Shown here piece by piece: positions 1 through 7,116 of a DNA stretch of 25,113 bases. This DNA comes from CAZVAR01 sp964625225 (GTDB lineage Bacteria; Pseudomonadota; Alphaproteobacteria; JAJUGE01): the NCBI GenBank assembly GCA_964625225.1, contig CAZVAR010000040.1, positions 1 through 25,113 of the forward strand. The letters run 5' to 3'. The notes under the pieces were generated by a model, which saw nothing but the letters and a program-made list of their open reading frames with translations, ran no database searches and was not told where the DNA came from. How positions within the stretch are numbered: position 1 is the first letter of the stretch; the number at the start of each line of letters is the position of its first letter. The position numbers and the translations under genes were made by a program.

Positions 1-1
1 C

Positions 2-565
2 GACGGGCGCGCCGGGATGGCGATGTTGGCGACCCAGATCGCCAGCGCCGCGGCGGCCCTGTCCTGGATGGCCGTGGAGTGGATGATGAAGGGCAAGCCG
101 AGCGTGCTCGGGATCATCTCGGGCGCGGTGGGCGGCCTTGTCGCGATCACCCCGGCCGCGGGCTTCGTGCTCCCGGGCGGCGCGCTCGTCATCGGCCTCG
201 TCGCCGGCGCGGCTTGCTATTGGGCGGCCACCAGCCTGAAGAACGCGCTGGGCTACGACGACAGCCTCGATGCCTTCGGCGTGCACGGGGTGGGCGGCAT
301 CGTCGGCGCGATCCTGACGGGTGTTTTCGCTGCGGGCGCACTCACTGCCACCGCGGACGATCCGGTCGGGCTCCAAGGATTGCTCGAAGGCAATCCCGGC
401 CAGGTGCTGCTGCAGGTCTACGGCGTCGCGGTGACCGTCATCTATTGCGGCATCGCCAGCTTCATCCTGCTGAAGGTCGTCGATGCGGTGATCGGATTGC
501 GGGTGGACGCCGAGACCGAACGCGAGGGGCTGGACCTCCGCCTCCACGGCGAAGCGGTCCACTGA
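2..565 (+). CDS. amt: Ammonium transporter (Amt/MEP/Rh family), C-terminal part
   Basis: This is the 3' part of an Amt-type inner-membrane ammonium channel; the frame is open to the left edge, so the true start lies outside the window. Seen in the sequence: hydrophobic helices, the family segment GLVAITPAAGFV, and DAFGVHGVGG, which carries the second histidine of the twin-His pore pair. The first pore His would lie upstream. After the last membrane helix comes a cytosolic tail (VDAETEREGLDLRLHGE) of the kind that contacts the PII protein GlnK in the E. coli AmtB family. About 187 residues are visible of the usual 400 or more. amt genes often follow glnK, but that position is off the window. 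The gene ends convergently with a minus-strand reductase, and a strong hairpin lies between them. Family call is firm. Confidence 0.95.
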   Translation, partial: DGRAGMAMLATQIASAAAALSWMAVEWMMKGKPSVLGIISGAVGGLVAITPAAGFVLPGGALVIGLVAGAACYWAATSLKNALGYDDSLDAFGVHGVGGIVGAILTGVFAAGALTATADDPVGLQGLLEGNPGQVLLQVYGVAVTVIYCGIASFILLKVVDAVIGLRVDAETEREGLDLRLHGEAVH

Positions 566-596
566 GCCGGTCGGCGCCGCCCCCGTCCTGTCGAAC

Positions 597-628
597 CGCG
601 GGCCTCTTCCGAGCGGAAGGGGCCCGCG
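597..628. terminator. 14-bp hairpin between convergent genes
   Basis: The arms at 597-610 and 615-628 pair along 14 positions, including one T-G wobble, around the loop GAGC. The hairpin begins 31 bases after the amt stop and lies 24 bases past the end of the facing reductase gene. No T tract follows on either strand, so it would be a non-canonical or bidirectional transcription end, or a 3'-end stabiliser. Confidence 0.6.
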
Positions 629-652
629 ACCCGCGAAGCTCGCGGCGCCGGA

Positions 653-1639
653 CTAAGCGGTCGGATAGAGGCCCGCGACCCGCGCCCGCAGCCGCACCAG
701 CGCCAGTACCGTGTCGATCGAGGGCGTATCGACGCCGACCCGGTCCCCGAGTTCCGCCACCGCCGCGACCAGCGCATCGATCTCCATCGGGCGCCCGCGC
801 TCCAGATCCTGCAGCATCGAGGTCTTGTGCTCGCCGATCTCGATCGCCGCCTCGATGCGCCGGTCCAGGCTGATGCGGAAGCGGGCGCCGAGGGCCTCAC
901 CGACCGCCTGACCCTCCCCCATCATCCGGCGTACCAGCAGGGCGACGTCCGGATCGGTGCCGATGCGCCGCATGGTGGCATGGGTCAGCGCGGAGATCGG
1001 GTTGAACGCCAGATTGCCCCACAGCTTGACCCAGATGTCGTCGCGGATGCGGCTGCGGACCGGGGCGCGCAGCCCGGCCTCGATGATTTTCCCGGACAGC
1101 GCCCGGACCCGCTCGGAGCGCGTTCCGTCCGGTTCGCCGAGCGCATAGGCATCGCCTTCGACCACCTTGCACACGCCCGGCTCGACGATCTCGGTAGCCG
1201 GATAGACGACGCAGCCGATCGCGCGCTGCGGCCCGAGCCCGTGCCACTGCGCCCCGCCCGGATCGACCGACTCGATCGGCTGGTTCGCCCACGGGCCGGC
1301 CAGACCGTGGAAGTACCACCAGGGCACCCCGTTCATTGCCGTGACGACCGCGGTGTCGGGCCCGAGCAGCGGCTGCATGGCGCCGACCACGCCCGGCGCC
1401 TGATGCGCCTTGAGAGTGACGATGACATAGTCCTGCGGCCCGAGCTCGGCCGGGTCGTTGGTGGCGCGCGGCCGGACCGTGAAGGCCTCGCCGTCGATCC
1501 CGATCACCCGCAGGCCGTTGCGTTGCATGGCCTCCAGGTGCGGGCCACGCGCGATCAGGCTCACCTCCGCATCGGTGCGGGCGAGAAAGCCGCCGAGATG
1601 GGCGCCGATCGCGCCGGCGCCGTAGATGCAGATTCTCAT
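653..1639 (-). CDS. Ketopantoate reductase family (2-dehydropantoate 2-reductase-like)
   Basis: A 328-residue NADPH-dependent reductase of the ApbA/PanE fold. The N-terminus MRICIYGAGAIGAHLGG is the Rossmann nucleotide-binding loop. In the C-terminal helical domain, IWVKLWGNLAFNPISALT contains a lysine (K205) and asparagines matching the catalytic/substrate-binding block of E. coli PanE. SMLQDLERGRPMEID places a glutamate (E286) at the position of the family's conserved Glu. Length is close to the usual 290-330. The ATG at 1639 overlaps the stop of the preceding acyl-CoA ligase (ATGA), so the two are probably translationally coupled. Family call is secure. True panE function (pantothenate synthesis) is less certain, because the operon partner is an acyl-CoA ligase and many paralogues act in catabolism on other 2-oxo acids. 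Confidence 0.88.
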   Translation of the reverse strand: MRICIYGAGAIGAHLGGFLARTDAEVSLIARGPHLEAMQRNGLRVIGIDGEAFTVRPRATNDPAELGPQDYVIVTLKAHQAPGVVGAMQPLLGPDTAVVTAMNGVPWWYFHGLAGPWANQPIESVDPGGAQWHGLGPQRAIGCVVYPATEIVEPGVCKVVEGDAYALGEPDGTRSERVRALSGKIIEAGLRAPVRSRIRDDIWVKLWGNLAFNPISALTHATMRRIGTDPDVALLVRRMMGEGQAVGEALGARFRISLDRRIEAAIEIGEHKTSMLQDLERGRPMEIDALVAAVAELGDRVGVDTPSIDTVLALVRLRARVAGLYPTA

Positions 1640-3177
1640 GTTTCGGCCAGGCCGAGTCTTTCGGCGAGGCCGATGCGCTGCACCTTGCCGGTGGGACCCT
1701 TCGGCAGTTCGTCGAGGAAGACGATCCGCCGCGGCACCTTGAACTCGGCGATGCGCAGCGACGCCCAGTCCTTGATCTGCTGCTCGGTCACCTCGCTTTC
1801 TTCGCGCAGCACGATCGCGGCGCCGACCTCCTCGCCGAGCATTGCGTGCGGGATCGCGAACGTGACCGCCTGCTGTACCGCGGGGTGCTCGCACAGCACG
1901 TCGTCGACCTCGCGCGGTGAGATCTTCTCACCGCCCCGATTGATGATCTCCTTCAGCCGGCCGGTGATGGTGAGATAGCCGTCGGCATCGAACACCCCCT
2001 GGTCGCCGGTCCGGAACCAGCCGTCCTCGGTGAAGGCGGCGGCGTTCGCCTCGGGATTGTTCTCGTAGCCCTTGGTGACGTTCGGGCCGCGGATCGCGAC
2101 CTCGCCGCGCTCGCCTTGCGGCAGCGGTGCGCCCTGCTCGTCGATGATCCTGATCTCCGGTCCTGCCGGCAGCCCGACGGTACCCGGCTTGCGCGGCCGC
2201 GGCGGCAGCGGGTTGCTGGCCATCTGGTGCGCCGCCTCCGTCATCCCGTACGCCTCGATCACCGGGCAGCGGAACAGCTCCTCGAGCTCCCGCATCACCG
2301 GCGGCGGCAGCGACGCCGACGACGAGCGGATGAAGCGCAGCTTGGCCCGTTCTACCGATTCGCGGTTGCGCTCCGCGCGGGCCAGAATCGCCTGATGCAT
2401 GGTGGGAACGGCCGTGTACCAGGACGGTTCGGCCTCATCGAGCCAGGTGAAGAAGCGGAGCGCGCTGAAGCCGGGTGTGCAGAAGACCGTGCCACCAGCC
2501 GCCAGCGAGGACAGGACCGCCGCGATCAGGCCGTGGATGTGGAACAGCGGCATGATGTTGAGGCAGCGGTCCTCGTGCGTCAGCTGCAGCGTCTTCCCGA
2601 TATGGTGCGCCGAGGCGGTGATGTTGGTGTGCGTCAGCGGCACGATCTTGGGTCGGGACGTCGTGCCGGAGGTGTGCAGCACCAGCGCCTTGTCCTCCGC
2701 CGCGGCGTAGCCGGTCGCCGCCGCCTTTTCCGTTCGGGCCGTGCCGCCCTCGGCGAGCAGCGTGAAGGCCCCGGCGCCTTGATCCGGGTCGGGGGCGAGG
2801 CGGAGGATCGGGATGGTCAGCTTCTTCGCGATCTCGACCGCCGGCGAGTCGTCGCCCTCCATCACGACCAGCGCCTTGGCCCGCAGGTCCGTCATGTAGA
2901 AGTCGAACTCGTCGGCCCGGTATGCCGGATTGAGGGGTGCGGTCGTCGCTCCGGCTCCGATCGCCACGAAGGCTGCCGCCATTTCGGGCCCGTTCGGCAG
3001 CACGATCGCCACCCGGTCGTTACGGCCCACTCCGAAATCGTTGAGTGCGTCGACCGTCGAGGAAACCAGTCTGCGTAACCCGCCATAGGTGAGCGGTGCC
3101 CGGCCCGGCGCGGCGATCGCAATGCTCGTGCGGTCGGCGGCCTCGAGCAGGTCGGGAATGGTCGATATCTCCGGCAT
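1636..3177 (-). CDS. AMP-forming acyl-CoA synthetase, oxalyl-CoA synthetase-like (AAE3/Pcs60 type)
   Basis: A 513-residue ANL-superfamily ligase that activates a carboxylate as an acyl-adenylate and then forms a CoA thioester. Motifs in order: P-loop HTSGTTSRPK (about 168-177), MPLFHIHGL (209-217), WYTAVPTMHQ, LRFIRSSSASLPP, EAYGMTEAAHQM, GWFRTGD, hinge and C-domain GRLKEIINRGGEKISP, and the catalytic lysine in GPTGKVQR. From memory, HTSGTTSRPK, PLFHxHGL, RGPNVTKGYENNPEAN and SNPLPP closely resemble plant AAE3 and yeast Pcs60, which make oxalyl-CoA; that substrate is inference. It is the first gene of a two-gene minus-strand operon with the overlapping reductase. A Shine-Dalgarno GGAG at 3188-3191 lies inside one arm of an inverted repeat upstream of the ATG. 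Confidence 0.88.
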   Translation of the reverse strand: MPEISTIPDLLEAADRTSIAIAAPGRAPLTYGGLRRLVSSTVDALNDFGVGRNDRVAIVLPNGPEMAAAFVAIGAGATTAPLNPAYRADEFDFYMTDLRAKALVVMEGDDSPAVEIAKKLTIPILRLAPDPDQGAGAFTLLAEGGTARTEKAAATGYAAAEDKALVLHTSGTTSRPKIVPLTHTNITASAHHIGKTLQLTHEDRCLNIMPLFHIHGLIAAVLSSLAAGGTVFCTPGFSALRFFTWLDEAEPSWYTAVPTMHQAILARAERNRESVERAKLRFIRSSSASLPPPVMRELEELFRCPVIEAYGMTEAAHQMASNPLPPRPRKPGTVGLPAGPEIRIIDEQGAPLPQGERGEVAIRGPNVTKGYENNPEANAAAFTEDGWFRTGDQGVFDADGYLTITGRLKEIINRGGEKISPREVDDVLCEHPAVQQAVTFAIPHAMLGEEVGAAIVLREESEVTEQQIKDWASLRIAEFKVPRRIVFLDELPKGPTGKVQRIGLAERLGLAET

Positions 3178-3185
3178 GAAGCCTG

Positions 3186-3218
3186 GTCTCCGCTGCGGGG
3201 GTCGGTTTTTGCGGAGAC
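3186..3218 (-). promoter_or_regulatory. Inverted repeat covering the Shine-Dalgarno of the acyl-CoA ligase gene
   Basis: GTCTCCGC at 3186-3193 and GCGGAGAC at 3211-3218 are perfect 8-base inverted arms separated by 17 bases. On the minus strand the proximal arm contains the GGAG that precedes the ATG at 3177. A possible extended -10 (TGGTAGAGT on the minus strand, about 3215-3223) overlaps the distal arm. It could therefore be an operator or an RNA hairpin hiding the ribosome binding site; the sequence alone does not decide. Confidence 0.4.
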
Positions 3219-3263
3219 TCTACCAAACGCCCGCGGGGGCATTCCAGCATGCCGGTCCGGCGT

Positions 3264-3629
3264 TCAGACGCGCAGGTCGAGCGGTACGTGGGAGCCGAGG
3301 ATGACGACGCGGAGCCCGGCGGCGCGGCGATACGCATCGTCGGCGGCGGTGCGCCGGGGCGGCAGCTCGCCCGGACCGCTCTGCGCGACGGCCTGGGCGA
3401 GGAAGGCGGTCGACGGCCGGCCGGGCATGCCGGCCTGCAGCCCGGCCGGGCGGGTGCGGGACGTCTCCGCCGGAGCCGGCGTCGCCACCGCCCCGGACCG
3501 GACCGCTTCTCGCCCGACCGCTTCTCCGAGGTGCCGGGACGGTTGGCCGCGCCCGCCGGACGGGGGCATCGCCGGCAGCACCCGGGCCTCCCAGCGCGAC
3601 GGCGGGATGCGCGCAACCGGATAGGACAA
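3264..3629 (-). CDS. Small hypothetical protein starting at TTG
   Basis: A 121-residue protein of unknown function. No signal peptide or membrane helix is visible; it is rich in Ala, Pro and Arg. The C-terminal half (RPSTAFLAQAVAQ, then DDAYRRAAGLRVVILGSH and a terminal PLDLRV) resembles short uncharacterised proteins I associate with alphaproteobacteria, but I cannot name a family. The start is unusual: a TTG at 3629, supported by an ideal Shine-Dalgarno AAGGAGG on the minus strand (3639-3645) nine bases upstream. No ATG or GTG in frame fits better. It sits upstream of the acyl-CoA ligase gene in the same direction, 86 bases away, and is divergent from the aminotransferase. Confidence 0.65.
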   Translation of the reverse strand: MSYPVARIPPSRWEARVLPAMPPSGGRGQPSRHLGEAVGREAVRSGAVATPAPAETSRTRPAGLQAGMPGRPSTAFLAQAVAQSGPGELPPRRTAADDAYRRAAGLRVVILGSHVPLDLRV

Positions 3630-3638
3630 CGCCCCGTG

Positions 3639-3645
3639 CCTCCTT
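3639..3645 (-). promoter_or_regulatory. Consensus ribosome binding site deciding a TTG start
   Basis: AAGGAGG on the minus strand, nine bases before the TTG at 3629. This is the best match to the anti-Shine-Dalgarno seen in the window and is the main argument that the small gene downstream is real. Confidence 0.65.
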
Positions 3646-3828
3646 GGTCGGTCGGATCATCAGGAATCGTAGGTCGGGCGGCGAGGCCCGTAAATGCCCC
3701 GAAGGGCGGCACCGGCCGGTGGGATCGGCGTAAGCCCAGCGCCGCCGGACGCTCGCCAGGCGGGTTCGCACCACCGGGCCCACGTGCTAGGGTGCTGCCA
3801 GTCGCCGCAACTGGATGGGTTCGTCGCA

Positions 3829-5166
3829 ATGTCGTCCGCCACCTCGCTCGCCCATGTCGACACCAACAACCTCGAAGCCTTTTTCATGCCGTTCACGGCC
3901 AACCGGCAGTTCAAGGCCAATCCGCGCCTGCTGGTCCGCGCCGAGGGCATGTACTATTACACGCACGACGACCGCCGCGTGATCGATGCCGCGGCCGGAA
4001 TGTGGTGCGTCAATGCCGGTCACTGCCACCCGCGCATCGTGGAGGCGGTGCAGAAGCAGGTCGCGACGATCGACTATTCGCCGGCATTCCAGATGGGGCA
4101 TCCGCAGTCTTTCGAGCTCGCCGCGCGCATCGCCGCGCTGGCGCCCGGCGATCTGGATGCCGTGTTTTTCGCCAACTCGGGGTCCGAGGCGGTCGACACC
4201 GCGCTGAAAATCGCGCTCGCCTACCACCGCGCCCGCGGCGAAGGTCAGCGCGTCCGCCTGATCGGTCGTGAGCGCGGCTATCACGGTGTCGGCTTCGGGG
4301 GCACCGCCGTCGGCGGCATCAAGAACAACCGCAAGGCCTGGGGCACCATGCTGGTCGGCGTCGACCATCTGCGGCACACCCACGACCTGCAGCACATGGC
4401 CTTCAGCCGAGGTCAGCCGGAATGGGGCGGCCATCTCGCCGAGGATCTGACCCGCCTCGTCGAGCTGCACGACCCCTCGACCATCGCCGCTGTGATCGTC
4501 GAGCCGGTGGCGGGCTCGACCGGAGTGCTGCCGCCGCCGAAGGGCTATCTCCAGCGCCTGCGCGAGATCTGCGACCGGCACGGCATCCTGCTCATCTTCG
4601 ACGAGGTCATCACCGGTTTCGGCCGGGTCGGTGCCGCGTTCGCGTCCGAGCGGTTCGGCATCGTGCCGGACATGATGACCATGGCGAAGGGCCTCACCAA
4701 CGCGACCGTGCCCGGCTCGGCCGTGGCCATGCGCAAGTCGATCTACGATACCTTCATGACCGGGCCGGAGTGGATGATCGAACTTGCGCACGGCTATACC
4801 TATTCGGCCCACCCGTTGGCCCTGGCTGCGGGCCTCGCCACGCTCGACGTGTACCGCGACGAGGGGCTGTTCGAGCGGTCGGCGGAGCTGTCGCCCTATT
4901 TCGAGGATGCGATCCACGCCCTGAAGGGGCTGCCGCACGTCATCGACGTGCGCAATCTGGGCCTGATGGGCGCGGTCGAGTTCGAGCCGCGGCCCGATCA
5001 CCCGACCGGGCGGGCCTATGACGTGTTCGTCGAGTGCTATCAGCGCGGCGTCTATGTGCGTTTCGCTGGAGAGACGCTCGCCTTTTCCCCGCCCCTGATC
5101 GTCGACCGGAGCCAGATCGATCAGATCTTCGAGACCGTGGCGCAGGCCATCCGCACGGTCGCGTGA
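3829..5166 (+). CDS. Omega-amino acid (beta-alanine):pyruvate aminotransferase, class III
   Basis: A 445-residue PLP-dependent class III transaminase that moves an amino group from an omega-amino acid such as beta-alanine to pyruvate. The N-terminal MPFTANRQFK block (20-29) is typical of the omega-amino acid:pyruvate subgroup. Further motifs are NSGSEAVDTALK (phosphate binding, 116-127), the YHG segment near 151, IFDEVITGFGR with the ring-nitrogen Asp at 258, and MTMAKGLTNA with the Schiff-base lysine at K287. Length equals the family norm. The ATG at 3829 is the first plausible start after a long open stretch lacking protein-like sequence. A textbook intrinsic terminator follows. It is divergent from the small TTG gene. 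Exact amine donor cannot be read from sequence; beta-alanine, propanal-type amines or taurine-like donors are possible. Confidence 0.92.
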   Translation: MSSATSLAHVDTNNLEAFFMPFTANRQFKANPRLLVRAEGMYYYTHDDRRVIDAAAGMWCVNAGHCHPRIVEAVQKQVATIDYSPAFQMGHPQSFELAARIAALAPGDLDAVFFANSGSEAVDTALKIALAYHRARGEGQRVRLIGRERGYHGVGFGGTAVGGIKNNRKAWGTMLVGVDHLRHTHDLQHMAFSRGQPEWGGHLAEDLTRLVELHDPSTIAAVIVEPVAGSTGVLPPPKGYLQRLREICDRHGILLIFDEVITGFGRVGAAFASERFGIVPDMMTMAKGLTNATVPGSAVAMRKSIYDTFMTGPEWMIELAHGYTYSAHPLALAAGLATLDVYRDEGLFERSAELSPYFEDAIHALKGLPHVIDVRNLGLMGAVEFEPRPDHPTGRAYDVFVECYQRGVYVRFAGETLAFSPPLIVDRSQIDQIFETVAQAIRTVA

Positions 5167-5171
5167 GTCTT

Positions 5172-5222
5172 CGCCGGCGGCCGCGCGCGCGGTCGCCGGT
5201 GCAGCGATTTTTCCTGTTTTTT
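5172..5222 (+). terminator. Intrinsic terminator after the aminotransferase
   Basis: A GC hairpin spans 5172-5201 (core arms 5174-5185 and 5188-5199, one G-T wobble). It is followed by T tracts at 5208-5212 and 5217-5222, starting a few bases after the stop codon. This is the only hairpin in the window with a clear T tract. Confidence 0.8.
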
Positions 5223-5232
5223 GAGCTTTCCG

Positions 5233-5242
5233 NNNNNNNNNN
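5233..5242. other. Assembly gap (10 N)
   Basis: Ten undetermined bases directly downstream of the strong terminator. A fixed-size N run of this kind usually marks a scaffold join, so real distance and sequence here are unknown, and continuity between 5232 and 5243 should not be assumed. Confidence 0.95.
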
Positions 5243-5271
5243 CGACATTGAACCCGGAAAAGGAACAGCTT

Positions 5272-5352
5272 ATGAAACAAGCGGTAAGCAACATCCCGGT
5301 AGGCTTCTGCCAGCGGACGGTGCTGCGGCTGCCGTCGGCTGCTGTCAAGTAG
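5272..5352 (+). CDS. Possible 26-residue small ORF upstream of the c-di-GMP gene
   Basis: ATG at 5272 opens a 26-codon frame (MKQAVSNIPVG...AAVK) ending at TAG 5350-5352. It is preceded by an A/G-rich stretch with AAAAGGAAC, a reasonable ribosome binding site seven bases upstream. It ends 27 bases before the next gene. No family is recognised, and a frame this short can arise by chance; the nearby gap also makes the context uncertain. Confidence 0.25.
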   Translation: MKQAVSNIPVGFCQRTVLRLPSAAVK

Positions 5353-5379
5353 GCAGCGGTTCAGAAGCAGGATGCCCGG

Positions 5380-7092
5380 ATGTCAGCCGAGAGCGGAAAA
5401 CTCGTTCGGATCGCCACGGCCCTCGGCGCTGCGGAACAGCTCGTCTATGACTGGGATCTGGAGGCCGGCCACATCGAGTGGTACGGCCCGCCGGAAGCCC
5501 TGCTTGGGTTCGAGACGCTTGCGTCGACCAGCGGCGGTTTCAACGCGCTGATCCACCCGGAGGATCTGCCCCGGCGCCTCGAGGCGCTGGCGCGGCAGCG
5601 GGAGAGCGGGGGACCGCTCGACTGCTGCTACCGGCTGCGCGTCGCCGATGGTGGCTTCCGCTGGGTCCGGGAGTCCGCCGCTCCGGCCGGCGGCATCGAT
5701 GCGGCGCCGGCACGGCTCGTCGGCCTGCTGCGGGGGGTGGACGCACCGGCCGCCGACGGCGGAACCGAAGGCGCACGCCGTGACCGTCTTACCGGCCATC
5801 GCAGCCGGGGGGCGCTCCGGGACGCGCTCGCCGAGGCGATCGGCAGGAGCGTGACCAGCGCCCGGGCCGGTGCCTATCTGGCGATCGACATCGACAATCT
5901 GGCGATGGTCAACGACGCGTTCGGCTATGCCGCCGGCGACGCCGTCATCGCCGAGATCGGCGCGCGGCTCGGGCGTCTGCTGCGCGGCCGCGACGTGATC
6001 GGCCGGGTGGACGGCGACGGGTTCGGGCTGTTGCTCGAACATTGCGACGAGGAAGGTTTGGCGGTCATCGCCGACCGGCTCATCCGCGCCCTGCGCCAGA
6101 TGCCGATCGACACGCCGGCCGGCGTCGTCGCTGCGACCGTGTCCCTGGGCGGCGTCGTATTTCCCGCGGCGGCGCGGTCCGCCGACGATGTGATGACCCG
6201 GGCGGACATCGCTCTGCAGCAGGCGAAGCGCGCAGGCCGCAATCATTTCGTGCTCTACCGACTTTCCGAGGCCCAGCGCCGTGCGATGCGGCGGGGAAAC
6301 GGGGTCGCCCGCGAGGTGCAGCACGCGCTGGCCGAGGGGCGCCTGGTCCTGGCCTATCAGCCGGTGGTCGGCGCCGGTTCGGCCGATCCCGCCTTCCACG
6401 AGTGCCTGCTGCGCTTGCGCCGTGCCGACGGTGAAATCGTGGCCGCGGGCCAGTTCGTGCCGGTGATCGAACAGCTCGGGCTGATGCGGCAGATCGACCG
6501 CCGTGTCCTGGAGCTGGCGGTCGGGGAGCTCGCGCGCGACCCGAATGCTGTGCTGGCCGTCAATATTTCCGGTCTGACCGTCGGCGATCCGGCCTGGCTT
6601 CAGGACGCGATCCGGCATCTCGGCGGGCAGCCCGGCCTTGCGGCGAGGCTGATCATCGAACTGACGGAAACCGCCGCGTTCCAGGAGTTCGAGGAGTCGG
6701 CGCGGTTCGTGGCGGAGGTCCGCGACCTCGGCTGCCGGGTCGCCCTGGACGATTTCGGTGCAGGCTACAGTTCGTTCCGGCACCTGAGATCCTTGCCGGT
6801 GGACATCGTCAAGATCGACGGTTCCTTCGTCCGCGGGATCGGCGAGCGATCGGAAAACCTGCTGTTCCTGCGCAGTCTGCTCGGCCTCGCCGGCGCCTTC
6901 GGCCTGACCACCGTCGCGGAGTGCGTCGAGAGCGCCGATGAGGCGCGCGTGCTGGCCCGCGAAGGCGTCACCTATTTGCAGGGCTGGCATTTCGGTCGAC
7001 CCGAATTCACCCGGTCGGCCACGGCAACGGCACCCGTTCCGGTTCCGCGCCGCACGCTGCGTCGCCGGCCCTACGTCGGGCGGGCCGGGTAG
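5380..7092 (+). CDS. PAS-GGDEF-EAL protein, probable c-di-GMP phosphodiesterase
   Basis: A 570-residue soluble signalling protein. A PAS_3-type sensor occupies about 20-120 (IHPEDLPRR, then YRLRVADGGFRWV). The GGDEF domain (about 135-295) keeps the Asp pair region AIDID (168-172) but reads DGDGF at 211-215 instead of GGDEF, so cyclase activity is doubtful. The EAL domain (about 305-545) keeps every expected residue: E341 in ECLLR, N395, E427, D457-D458 in DDFGAGYSS, K478, E514 and Q534. This predicts hydrolysis of c-di-GMP to pGpG, with the GGDEF remnant perhaps binding GTP as a regulator, as known for other hybrid proteins. No membrane helix is seen. ATG at 5380 is chosen because the PAS domain begins soon after. 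It ends 24 bases from the facing methyltransferase gene. Confidence 0.9.
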   Translation: MSAESGKLVRIATALGAAEQLVYDWDLEAGHIEWYGPPEALLGFETLASTSGGFNALIHPEDLPRRLEALARQRESGGPLDCCYRLRVADGGFRWVRESAAPAGGIDAAPARLVGLLRGVDAPAADGGTEGARRDRLTGHRSRGALRDALAEAIGRSVTSARAGAYLAIDIDNLAMVNDAFGYAAGDAVIAEIGARLGRLLRGRDVIGRVDGDGFGLLLEHCDEEGLAVIADRLIRALRQMPIDTPAGVVAATVSLGGVVFPAAARSADDVMTRADIALQQAKRAGRNHFVLYRLSEAQRRAMRRGNGVAREVQHALAEGRLVLAYQPVVGAGSADPAFHECLLRLRRADGEIVAAGQFVPVIEQLGLMRQIDRRVLELAVGELARDPNAVLAVNISGLTVGDPAWLQDAIRHLGGQPGLAARLIIELTETAAFQEFEESARFVAEVRDLGCRVALDDFGAGYSSFRHLRSLPVDIVKIDGSFVRGIGERSENLLFLRSLLGLAGAFGLTTVAECVESADEARVLAREGVTYLQGWHFGRPEFTRSATATAPVPVPRRTLRRRPYVGRAG

Positions 7093-7099
7093 GCCCGTC
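7079..7099. terminator. Hairpin between convergent genes
   Basis: CGGGCC (7081-7086) and GGCCCG (7092-7097) pair around a five-base loop, with two more pairs outside. It overlaps the last codons of the EAL gene and lies just past the end of the methyltransferase gene. No T tract, so a weak call. Confidence 0.35.
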
Positions 7100-7116
7100 T
7101 TCGCAGACCGCAGGTT

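Noticed and set aside
3787..5280. Minus-strand open frame of about 497 codons
   Set aside because: It is antisense to the well supported aminotransferase, runs through the N gap, and shows no domain.
5383..6990. Minus-strand open frame of about 535 codons
   Set aside because: It mirrors the PAS-GGDEF-EAL gene and has shadow-like composition (His/Gln/Asp/Arg-rich).
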